DNA of 64,000 nt from Tubiluchus corallicola (taxonomy: Eukaryota > Priapulida > Priapulimorpha > Priapulimorphida > Tubiluchidae), in contig JAQGDQ010000843.1 in assembly GCA_030141605.1 (NCBI GenBank), forward strand, positions 24,475 to 88,474, given 5' to 3'. Shown here piece after piece: positions 25,340 to 37,300 of the stretch (within the stretch, counting starts at the first letter, position 1; each line of letters starts with the position of its first letter). Position numbers and translations under genes: made by a program. Below the pieces are notes generated by a model. It saw only the letters and a program-made list of their open reading frames with translations. It ran no database searches and had not been told where the DNA came from.

Positions 25340-25390
25340 ATGGCGTACAGACCTGCAAAATCTGGACTTGCTGCGGACGCTGATAGAAAG
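25340..25390 (+). CDS. Transgelin exon 1a
   Basis: MAYRPAKSGLAADADRK, donor GTCAGT, phase 0. KSG near the N-terminus is a family hallmark. Sits about 90 bp downstream of CRE/ETS-like sites. Confidence 0.9.
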
Positions 25391-28300
25391 GTCAGTTTAA
25401 TTTCCGTTCTTAAGTTTGTTTTTACCATAAGCGCGTGTGAGCTGAGAGGCATTTAAAAATTGTTACGACTTTATGGGATCTTGAACTCAGTTTTCTTGGC
25501 TTAGCCGTCAAAAGTTTGTTCAGTTAAATCGTGATCGTGTGTCCAGGGTATAAAAAATTGCCTAGATGTTTATTGTACGACAATTTCATTGAGTTGCAAC
25601 TGGCATTATTGATGCGATACGTTTGTTTCGCCAAAAAAACTGCTTCATTTCGCATGATGAATGAGAAATTTATTTTACTTGTTGCTGGCAAATAATTGAT
25701 AGGAAAATGACTCTTGTCGAGTGGGTGGCTGTTTCATAACACCTGAGTTTCTTACAAATGTGCAACCACGCCCAGTGTTAGCGCGGTGTACTCAATGACG
25801 GATTATCCAATGGGCTAGTACAGACGGCAGTCTAGGGCACCTCAAGCTTGGAGGGCCCTATAGTTTTGGTAACAGTGGTAAAACAAGCTGTCTTTTTTCA
25901 CTAGGGTTGTGTTAAAATATATGCTAATTTGGTTTGCAATAAACTGTAATTTAACAATAGTCTTTTCTTATATATATATAGACTGATTTTTTACCACTGT
26001 TACCAAAACTTTAGGGCCCAGGTTACAGCCTGTACTAGCCCATTGGATAATCCGGCATTGAGTACACTGCCCCAACATTGGGCATGCTATATATATATAT
26101 ATATATACATATATAACAGTGGTAAAATATATAAACATAAGATATGGTAGCTATTCTAGTTTATTTAAATAAGTTGCAATAACTTTACATCATGTAAATG
26201 TCACTAAAATATATCACGAGTAAGAAATATTTGAGACGGGTGTGGACGAGTGTTAGAGGATAGCTGGCTTCGATTGAGGGGGCACCATAATTTCTTTACT
26301 TTAGGGGCCCCAAAAGGTCTTAGTCTGACCCTGGCCAGTATTATAATATTGACTAAAATTAGAATAATAATCAAGATTAGGCGACCTAATACTTCATAAA
26401 TTGGTAATACGCCAACAATGTCCACAAAGAGACCAAAAATTGTAGTTTTATATAATTATATTACTGTTTCCATATCTCTACAATTATTGTAGCTCTATAA
26501 CAATACCGCTTAAACACTTTTTATTGCAATTTAAATTGTTGAAGCTAAATGGGGCACTTTTTCTTTTTTGGCGGGAGGAGGGCTAACGAATTTGGCAATC
26601 CTACCTGCTGTAGGTCTGAATTTACTGCGCATGTCAGGTTCGGTTGCGTTAATTCCTGTTAATTTATGTTTACAAGTAGGACCCACACCTCACCACCTCC
26701 CTGATTTTGATCGTACTCGTACGACGATAAATTTTACACCTTCATTTGCATAGAATGGCTGCTAGAATTCTACGAGCACGTTGGTCAGCAAGAGAGATTA
26801 TTGTCCCTCTGTGGTCAGTTCAGTGCCAGGCACGTTTTATAAATGCTGTATCTGACCTTCGTATTTCCTGTGGTGGTAAAAAAATCACCCCAGTAAAAGC
26901 AGTACGCAATTTTAACACTTTATCCGAGTTTGATACAGCGTCTAGAACCGTGTAGTTGTGGTGTGTTTTTATCTGTGAAGAAACATGGCGCTTTTTAGAG
27001 GTTATAGGGCACGAAAGTCTGGAGACGCGTTTGAGATTGATAGAAAGGTTTGTCTGCTATGTCACTTGTGGGGGTGAGTCTGAGTTTTGGCAGGAAAAAA
27101 AGTCACAATTATTTTTGGTAAAGGTTAGAGGTAGGGGTAAAGGTTAGAGGTATGGGTTAAGGTTAGAGGTAGGGGTAAAGGTTAGAGTTAGGTGTAAAGA
27201 TTAGAGCTAGGGGTAAAGATTAGAGATAGGGGTTAAGGTTAGAGGTAGGGGTAAAGGTTAGAGGTAGGGGTTAAGGCTAGAGGTATGGGTTAAGGTTAGA
27301 CGTAGGGGTAAAGATTAGAGGTAGGGGTAAAGATTAGAGATAGGGCTTAAGGTTAGAGGTAGGGGTTAAGGTTAGAGGTAGGGCTTAAGGTTAGAGGTAG
27401 GGGTTAAGGTTAGAGGTAGGGGTAAAGGTTAGAGATAGGGGTTAAGGTTAGAGGTAGGGGTAAAGGTTAGAGGTAGGGGTAAAGGTTAGAGGTAGGGGTT
27501 AAGGCTAGAGGTATGGGTTAAGGTTAGACGTAGGGGTAAAGATTAGAGGTAGGGGTAAAGATTAGAGATAGGGCTTAAGGTTAGAGGTAGGGGTTAAGGT
27601 TAGAGGTAGGGGTTAAGGTTAGAGGTAGGGGTAAAGGTTAGAGGTAGGGGTAAAGATTAGAGATAGGGCTTAAGATTAGAGGTAGGGGTTAAGGTTAGAG
27701 GTAGGGGTTAAGGTTAGAGGTAGGGGTAAAGGTTAGAGGTAGGGGTAAAGATTAGAGATAGGGGTTAAGGTTAGAGGTAGGGGTAAAGGTTAGAGGTAGG
27801 GGTAAAGATTAGAGATAGGGGTTAAGGCTAGAGGTATGGGTTAAGGTTAGAGGTAGGGGTAAAGGTTAGAGGTAGAGGTAAAGGTTAGAGGTAGGGGTAA
27901 AGGTTAGAGGTAGGGGTAAAGATTAGAGATAGGGGTTAAGATTAGAGGTAGAGGTAAAGGTTAGAGGTAGAGGTAAAGGTTAGAGGTAGAGGTAAAGGTT
28001 AGAGGTAGGGGTAAAGGTTAGAGGTAGGGGTAAAGATTAGAGATAGGGGTTAAGGTTAGAGGTAGGGGTAAAGGTTAGAGGTAGGGGTAAAGATTAGAGA
28101 TAGGGGTTAAGGCTAGAGGTATGGGTTAAGGTTAGAGGTAGGGGTAAAGATTAGAGGTATGGGTTAAGGTTAGAGGTAGAGGTAAAGGTTAGAGGTAGAG
28201 GTAAAGGTTAGAGGTAGGGGTAAAGATTAGAGGTATGGGTTAAGGTTAAGGTTAGGGTTGTTTCTTTTTTCCTGTGGCTGTTTCTGTGATTATTTACCTA

Positions 28301-31300
28301 CGATTTTTTCCTGTAACTTTCTTTACCTGTAACTTTTGACCTGGATTACTGGTGAGGATTTTTGTAACAGTTTTGTAACATTATGATGGCCAGTGATTTA
28401 GGCAGAGAAAGCTGAAAATGTGATCAAACCGGTCTACCTCTCTACATGATTACGCAAGGCTAATCAGGGAACCAAATTAAACCGTTCATTGTGCTGTAAG
28501 CTTGAGTTTATAGGCCTGTTAAGCTTGAGCGACTAGAGAATCTCGAGAGTCTGCTGTTAGCTTGCTAATTAAGATTGTTAAATGTGCACTCGTTTGACTA
28601 GACTTTGTAATAGCACGTATTGAATTGTGCCCACTGCGGCTCCCTGGTTATACTGAATAGTTGTTAATGCTGCTGTAGTTAAAGAATATACAGTAACTAT
28701 TTCACAAGTTTTGTAGTATGTCTAGCGTTTAAAGTCCTGCAACTTCAGAGGGTTAAATCTCAAAATTTGGATAAAGCGTGGACTTAAAGATATTACAACA
28801 GTTAGGTCTAGGGGTAAATTACCCCTCGGGGGTAATATGGTTTTGGGGGGGGGGGGTTAACGGGCACCCCTCTGAAAATTTTTAAACAATACAACAACAA
28901 CACCTGGAAATTTATTTATGTCACGAGCAAACATAAATAATTTTGCTTGCTTGTGACATATACGTGTGTTTACTTTTTGAGTTGGAGAAGTAGTACTAGG
29001 TGGGGGGTAATGGACACGACCGGGTTTCCCGATTTGGGTAACGGTCCGAGAAAGTTTGGGAAACACTGGTTTACACCATACCAGACCGTTTAGTCGAGTG
29101 GTAACGTGCCCGCTCTCCGTCTGGGAGGTCGTGAGTTCGATATAGCAGCTGGGACATGGTAAAAATTTTAAAAAAATGGTACGTGCTGTTGTCCTACTTG
29201 GCGCTCGGTATTTGGTGTAAAGGTGGAGTAAAAGTCTCTGTTATCTATTTGTAGATTTTTATTTACAGTCGGCACAAAAGCTATTTGGAGCACATGCTAA
29301 TTGTTTATTGAAAAACCCAACTTTAAATAAAGATTATTATTGTCATTATTATTATTATTGTTATTATTATTATTTTTATCATCATCAGTATGCTGCTGAC
29401 CGTAGGAAGCAGACACACAATGGTGGGCGTGTTGTGAAAACTGTACAACTTAAACACAACAGAAAATTAGAGACTCAATCAACTGTGTTTGAAAACCGTG
29501 AAAAAATGTCCATTTTCTAAATTTCTCTGCGATATTAGTTAAGAAAAAATACATTTCTTGTAGAATTGATACGTGTAATATATTCGTAAAGTGTATATTC
29601 ACGAGTAGGCTCGACATTACTAACGTATATATATAAATGGTTGTTCAGTATCTCTAGTCGGCAGTGTAGCGGCCAGCTTTTACAGAACGTGTATCGCTTG
29701 CGCTGATTGAGTTACATTGATTTTAATATCACGTTAAAATGAAGCGATACGGGCGTAACAGTAATATCAAGCGAAGTGCATACACAACTGGTACCCTACT
29801 GTGTGGAAATTGTCATAAATTATGATTCATAAGTTTATAATTATTGTAGTTATCACAACTCATAGTTAAAATACATAGTATAGTGCTCATCACGCAGGAC
29901 TAATTAAGACCACAACTCATTTTAATGCTTTGATATAAACAACAACTTTATTAAACACTAATAAACTAGACTATAAGTCTACAACAACAGCTGTCACATT
30001 ATCGTTTCGGTGCTGCTACGCTTTAAAAACGTGGTACATCACACCTGTTGAGGCCACGATGCGTCATCCCTCAAATCTGGAATTGAATTTGCTAAATGTT
30101 TTTGCAACAAATCTATTTACGATAGTAGCTGACCTCTTCTTGGCTTTTTTGTCGTTTCAAGAGCTGTAGGTAATGCTATAGGAAGAGGAGACTCTTTAGG
30201 TAATCTTAGTGTATGCTCAATCCAATGCAATCTTCTTGCTTGTATTTGTTTACTGCAAGGATTTTTCTTGACCACATCATACAGGTCATCATTGGATATT
30301 CTGTCAGGCCATTTAATCTTAGTACATGCTCAGTCCAATGCAATCTTCTTACTTATATTTGTTTACTCTAAGGATTCTTCTTGACCACATCGTACAGATC
30401 ATCATTGGATATTCTGTTAGACCATTTAGTCTTAGTGCCTGCTCAATGCAATGCAATCTTCTTGCTTGTATTTGTTTACTCCAAGGATTCTTCTTGACCA
30501 CATCATACAGATCATCATTGGATATTCTGTCAGACCATTTAATCTTAGTGTATGCCCAATCCAATGCAATCTTCTTGCTTGTATTTGTTTACTCCAAGGA
30601 TTCTTCTTGACCACATCATACAGGTCATCATTGGATACTCTGTCAGACCATTTAATCTTAGTGTATGCCCAATCCAATGCAATCTTCTTGCTTGTATTTG
30701 TTTACTCCAAGGATTCTTCTTGACCACATCATACAGGTCATCATTGGATATTCTGTCAGACCATTTAATCTTAGTGCATGCCAATCCAATGCAATCTTCT
30801 TACTTGTATTTGTTTACTCCAATGATTCTTCTTGACCACATCATACACATCATCATTGGATATTCTGTCAGGCCATTTAATCTTAGTGTCTGTTCAATCC
30901 AATCCAATCTTGTTGCTTGTGTTTGTTTACTCTAAGGATTTTTCTTGACCACATCAATCTGATCATCATTGGATATTCTATCAGGCCATTTAATCTTAGT
31001 GTATGCCCAATCCAATGCAATCTTCTTACTTGTATTTGTTTACTCTAAGGATGCTACTTGACCACATCATATTGTCATTGCATATTCTGTCAGGCCATGT
31101 CGTTCTGGTTCGCACACTAAAGTTGCTAAACTACTTGCTGATGCAATCAGACAACAATGCAACAAGTGCTGCCATCTATTAGTGATAATGCATACCTTAC
31201 ACATAGAAGTAAGTAAATAATAATAATTCTAAAGGCAGTATCCTGTCTTTTCCCCTGCATACTAAATTAGCTTTATCAAAAAGCTCTGCGGGCTAAGCGG

Positions 31301-34300
31301 TTAGGAGGGATCCACCTTCTAACCTTCGTTTCGGAGAGAAGTCATTGCTCTCAACAGTTACTTCATCCGTGAAGGTAATGAGATCAGAGGAAAAAAGTTA
31401 CGATTATTTTTGTCTAGGGTTATTGTTAGGGTTGGGGTTATCTCTTTTTACCTGTGACGTTTCTCTTGTGAGTTAATATCAAAGTGAAACGAATGTGTAT
31501 ATAATTTATGGTCACACGTACAGCTTGTACAAGTTTCGCTGTGCGCATGCGCAGTTACTTTAGGTCATAGGTTACGTGTACCACAACAATGTGTCTTAAC
31601 TACAACCGTCACGTGACATGTACGTAAAGCAAGGCTATCTGCCGTCTCACCACTGCAACGCGTCTTAATTACAGCCGTCACATGACATGTGGGTAAAGCA
31701 AAGCTGTCTGTCGTATCAGTTTAGTAGCTTTTTTACTTGGACTTTACTTAATTATGCATTAGTCTGTCCGCAGAGTGATTTACTAGCGGAATTACAAAAT
31801 CCTTTTACCTGTTACTTTATTACCTAGATTCACACTGGTCAGGCTTTATGAAATTCCACGAACTCCTAAGTTTTACGCTTCTATGTGTATTATATATAGT
31901 ACATATGCGAATGAAATGTGTTATATCCAGTAGAGTCCTGTCTATCTCTATTGCTTTCATTCTATTGTGACTGGTTATAATTTCTACCGGCACATCTGCA
32001 GATTGCAGACATCAGAACCTGTTTCCTTCTAATCCATTGACACAACAATTTTTTCTCTTTTTCAACATAATTCATGCGAGCATTCCACAAATACTTCAAA
32101 ACTTCAAAGCGCCAATGAATTCATCGTGAATCATTTCAGTCGGTCGCCTGCTGCTGCTGCTGCTTTCAACTCTCAGCAGGGTAAAACAGGGTCGTTGTTC
32201 CCTCGCCTATCATGTACGATAAAACATTGAGTAAAATATGTCACACCGCTCCATAATTTGTAATAACGGCTGATTTGTTATTACAGAAATTACACTTGTA
32301 AAGCGCAGCTGTAATGTGCTAACTTTTGCACACCACAAACAATTAACTTATTCGTTAAAGGACAAGAAAAGGGGCACCTGAAGTAGGTGTCAGAAAAATC
32401 GCCTTAAAAATTGTATTACTTTACAACAATTTTATGCGTATATCGTACTCGCGTTGAAAGAAACTTTTGTTTATTTTCATTTAAAATCTCTCACGATACT
32501 GTTCCGACGGCGCCATGACATGACGCAAACGGACGTCAGGGGAAGAAAAGACAATATTAAATTATATCCTAAAAAACTTTCCATGCAAATCTGTATTTTG
32601 TGTATAAATTACTACTAGTACTATTGCTTAACGTTTCGCTTACTTGCTGGAAAGACTTATGTAACTAGTAATAATGATTTCAAATGTTTGTGCCAATTGT
32701 CCATGACTCACCTCCAGGGTGCGCCACTCACGAACCAAAAACGTATTTTTAATCTTATTGACAAGATACACTAATTTAAAATTTTACTTGTGTAACCTGC
32801 GTAACTTGTACAAACTGTACGTGTGACTTGTGTAACTTGTACAAACTGTACGTGTGACTTGTGTAACTTGTACAAACTGTACGTGTGACTTGTGTAACTT
32901 GTACAAACTGTACGTGTGACTTGTGTAACTTGTACAAACTGTACGTGTGACTTGTGTAACTTGTACAAACTGTACGTGTGACTTGTGTAACTTGTACAAA
33001 CTGTACGTATGACTTGTGTAACTTGTACAAACTGTACGTGTGACTTGTGTAACTTTTACAAACTGTACGTGTGACTTGTGTAACTTGTGTAACTTGTACA
33101 AACTGTACGTGTGACTTGTGTAACTTATACAAACTGTACGTGTGACTTGTGTAACTTTTACAAACTGTACGTGTGACTTGTGTAACTTATACAAACTGTA
33201 CGTGTGACTTGAGTTGTTCGTGTGCGTAAATTATACACATATTCGTTTCACTTTGACTTTAACTCACTGAATGAATCGAAGCGATCTATTCAACACTTTT
33301 CCTACAGCAGGTGTTTATCAGTCTGAATCAGGGGCTCATTTGTTACATTTCCCGCCAAATTTCCTTCCGGTATTAGGTCGTAGCGACTCCTCCCTATGTC
33401 AATAGATTCGGATTTCGTGTCTGATAATTATTATTAATGATGTAGAGAGGTTGAAGGTTGAACAAATGAAATTCAAAATGCTTACAAGTGTTAATCTACT
33501 AGACCCAATGGGAAAAGCGCATAGTTCATAGTTCCTGTCCTGCCAACTTTGCTAATGTTGATCTGCGCAGCTTTTCAAACGCTTCTTTAATTCCCAAAAG
33601 TCGCACTTTTCATATTGAGTAACCTCTTTTGTTTTCCTAAAATCGCCGCACAGACTGGCAACTTCATAGTTCCTGTCCTGCCAACTTTGCTAATGTTGAT
33701 CTGCGCAGCTTTTCAAACGCTTCTTTAATTCCCAAAAGTCGCACTTTTCATATTGAGTAACCTCTTTTGTTTTCCTAAAATCGCCGCACAGACTGGCAAC
33801 TTCATTGCAGACTTGTAAATTTTACTACGTTAATTTGTATTTCCTGAAACCGAACCGGAAATACAGTAGCGTTTGCAGACGTACTCGTATCCTGTGTTAT
33901 TTCCGGTAATGTATCTCGTAAAGCTGCAAGAAACATCCATGTTGACGGTTATTGTCTGAGATAAAACTCGTTGAAGCTGTTGCCTCTTCACGCTTCTGAA
34001 AGTGGTGGCATAAAATCGATCTTACGAAATGAAATTGGTGTTTGATTTGTGACATCTTCAAATTTAATTCAATGTATAAATGTGAGGCTAATTGTCCATT
34101 CCCCCCCCCCCGCCCCCGTGTTCAATATACGACAAAACCACTTAGTTGGGCAGTGCGCGCACGCGTGTGCGTACGTGTGTGTGTGTGTGTGTGTGTGTTT
34201 GGCACAAGTGAAGCAGTGCTGTGTCTGTTTAGCAGTTAAGTGAATGGGTGACCCAAGGTTAAACGTGTCCTGGGCAGTTTTAATTCGTCACACTGCTAGA

Positions 34301-37300
34301 CTTCTGAATTCAATTCGTAAGAATAACAATGAGAAAAACGAAAAAGAAATGTTAGAAATTACTCACAACAATGGCAGTTGTTACTGTCCATTACAGGAAT
34401 TCTCACCACAGTTTCGTGTAAAATGAACTGTGTTTGCGAATGACGTAAGTTAATGAAATTATTTGTGGTGTGCTAATGATTCGCGTTAGTTTTTTATTAA
34501 AAAAAATTTATAGCAGACACTTATCGTCACGACTCAACCCTTGGTGTCACATGGGTTTTGACACTGGAAATTGTAAAACTTTTTGTGCTGTGCTAAGACT
34601 TTTGGGTAAAGTCTACTATTTGCCGGGCACGTTTTACAAAATTTCTAAAGCACTTTTCAGAAATTAGACTGTGTAGCGAAAGACTCAGCAAAAGTTAACG
34701 ATAATGTTGGTCTTAAATTAGAACTTATAAATGATTTTAACCCGTTCAGTCCCAAATTATTTTTTAATAAGAAAAATTTTTTGGCTTTGTACTTTTGTTC
34801 AGTATGTCCATCTTGTTTACACATAATAATTATTTTTTTCTACCCTTTCCCGCATGCTAAATATAGCCTGTATCCCACGGGATACATTGGGATTCAATAG
34901 AAGCATAAAATGTGCTTCATTTTGCAACTGCTGATAATTTTTTAAAGTATTTAAGACATTTAGTATGCATGCTATGCTGATCTGTACAAAGTCGTTTCTA
35001 AAGTACTGTACCTTGCGCTGTTTTTCATGCTATGTAGATTTTCTAGTTTGCCATTTTATCACCATTTTAGTCTATTATTATTGGCTTAAATCAAAATAAC
35101 TATTAACAGATCAAATAACTGTCAGTTTTAAAATTTTATTAATTTTAAAGGCAGAAAATATTCTCGTATCCCACGGGATACAACGGGTATGAAAGGGATA
35201 AGTATGATATATTCGCCCAGATGCAGCTGCTGTCTACCTACTGTACCTGCTATAAGTTATGTCATATTATATAATGACTATTGCAAAGTTCAGCGTTTAA
35301 GTTTATATAGACCACAAAATATTGTTGACATTATCTTATGTTAACGTCTATGTAAATAGTCTACTGTTCCCAAGAGATACGAGCGGTGCACTTTCAACTG
35401 AGTCACGCCTACTGCAACTATACGTTAATAGTATGTAATTAAAGGCTTAACCCTACTAGGACAATTTACAGGCGTGTTGTATACACTGTAATTATGACAA
35501 CAGGGATAGAATTTTCTCTTGAAAAAACAGCTTGACCTACACACGTGTGTGGTCACTATGGTGATGAGTGAGATGTCCACTCGAAGTTTTAATATTTGGG
35601 CAGCGTAGGCTCGTTGTATTTGGGTAGTGTGGGATCGCTGTATTTGCGAAAAGCATTTTTAGACCACGGAACAAAGTTCACGTTCTGTCTCAGCGACTGT
35701 TTATCTGTTACAAGCAAACAAGTGCTCGTTGTTTGTACTGGAATTTATGATGCTGTGAACTTAGCAGAATCGATTCAGTAGGTTTTATAGATCCAGTAGC
35801 GGCTACAGTAACCAAAAAGAAACGTAGAATGTCTTCCGCAAGCATAAAAATAATATTTGTTCAGTGTTACGATTATTACCTAACCTTTTTAACAGTCTAC
35901 CAAGATTAGGCATAAGTTTGATTAACACTTGACTATGGTATAAACTTGCCAAGTGTTTCTAGTACAATGCTGCGCACCTGCTTTCTTACCTTAAAGCACA
36001 AGAAAATCCCCGCTTACACAAAATTTGAAAAATTCTATACCACATACACACTCTTTTTTGCATACAGGGCTTGCGTCAGCAGTAACGCAAAAACTTGTAA
36101 ATTTAAGTTCCCATGATGACCGTTAGACGCAGCCATTTTGATGGTAGGTCGTTTGAAACAAGTTTAGATAACACTGAGTAAAGTTTGAAACAATAATCAG
36201 ACCATTCGAAGCGCCTACGTCGCTAACTAAGTAAAATTTTAAATTACTGTATCTTGTCAATAAGATTAAGAATAAGTTTTTTGGTTAGTGAGTGGTGCAC
36301 CCTGGAGGGTGAGTCAGCGACATTTTACCAATTAGTGAAAATTTTTTAAATAATTAATAATTTTCTTTTGTAGTTACACATGTCTTTCAAGCAGCTAAGC
36401 GAACTGCTAAGTAACATAACTTTGCATAAAAAGTTTTTTGAGCCATACTTTAACATTTCCTTTTCTTTCCCTGATTTACGTTGTGCATATATGACGTCAT
36501 GTAATGGTGCCGTCAAAACACTATTGCGGGAGATTTAAAATGAAGACAAATAAATAATCTTTTCAGCACGAGTACGATATACGTTTAATATTTTCCTAAA
36601 TATAATTTTATATAACTATAAAATGATATAACTTTTTAATGTGATTTTTCTGAAACCTACTTCAGGTACCCCTTTTCTTGTCCCTTTAGTTTGGCGGATT
36701 CGGTCCAGTCTGGAACCTTGCAGTCCCTCTCTGTCCCTTGCTTGACTATCGTGCATAAATTCATTAAAATGGACGATGCAACAACTTTTTAATTAGCTTC
36801 GTTTCGGGAGGAACAAAATTTCTCATAATTGCTGTAGCGAATTATCAGACGGGCAGGAAACTTGTGTGACATCCGGTGATTCCCCAAGACGTACATCCTA
36901 CAATGAACTTGCCGGCAACTACATCAGCGATTTTAAACATCCGTCTTAGTTAATTAATTTCAAACGTTGAATTAAAACTGTGAAAGTATTCGTAGTAGTG
37001 TTTGTGTAATGATAAGAGTTTGTTCATTAATCGTAATTTACATAAATCGCAATAGATGGCACTGCAATGTTATAATTGATTCAGCGTCAGAGTTTGAGCG
37101 CATGTTCATTGTTATTTTTGTTTTGATTTAAACACAGTCATTTTATCCGATTTTATCTGATGTTTATTAAACCATCCTATCATTTACTATAATTTGATTT
37201 AGTTTTTGATTTACTATAATGATATACAAACGTATAACTGTCGATTGTATGAGCGATAACTGTCTTTTTTTTGTCTATAAGAAGAGATAGTTGGCATTAA

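Noticed and set aside
26746-26955. Short ORFs just upstream of transgelin exon 1b
   Set aside because: No family match; more likely 5' UTR or promoter sequence of the alternative exon.
29086-29160. tRNA gene
   Set aside because: A and B boxes are present but acceptor and anticodon stems do not pair; called a SINE head. The same applies at 56,041-56,127 and 38,340-38,450.
30326-30935. Plus-strand frames such as QSSCLYLFTPRILLDH
   Set aside because: Antisense to the LINE-derived 113-bp array.
32771-33194. Minus-strand YKLHKSHVQFVQVTQVT repeat proteins
   Set aside because: Three overlapping frames of a 31-bp minisatellite; no start context, splice sites or composition typical of protein.
32789-33212. 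CRISPR array
   Set aside because: The repeats are contiguous with no unique spacers and the genome is eukaryotic; the same applies to all other arrays here.
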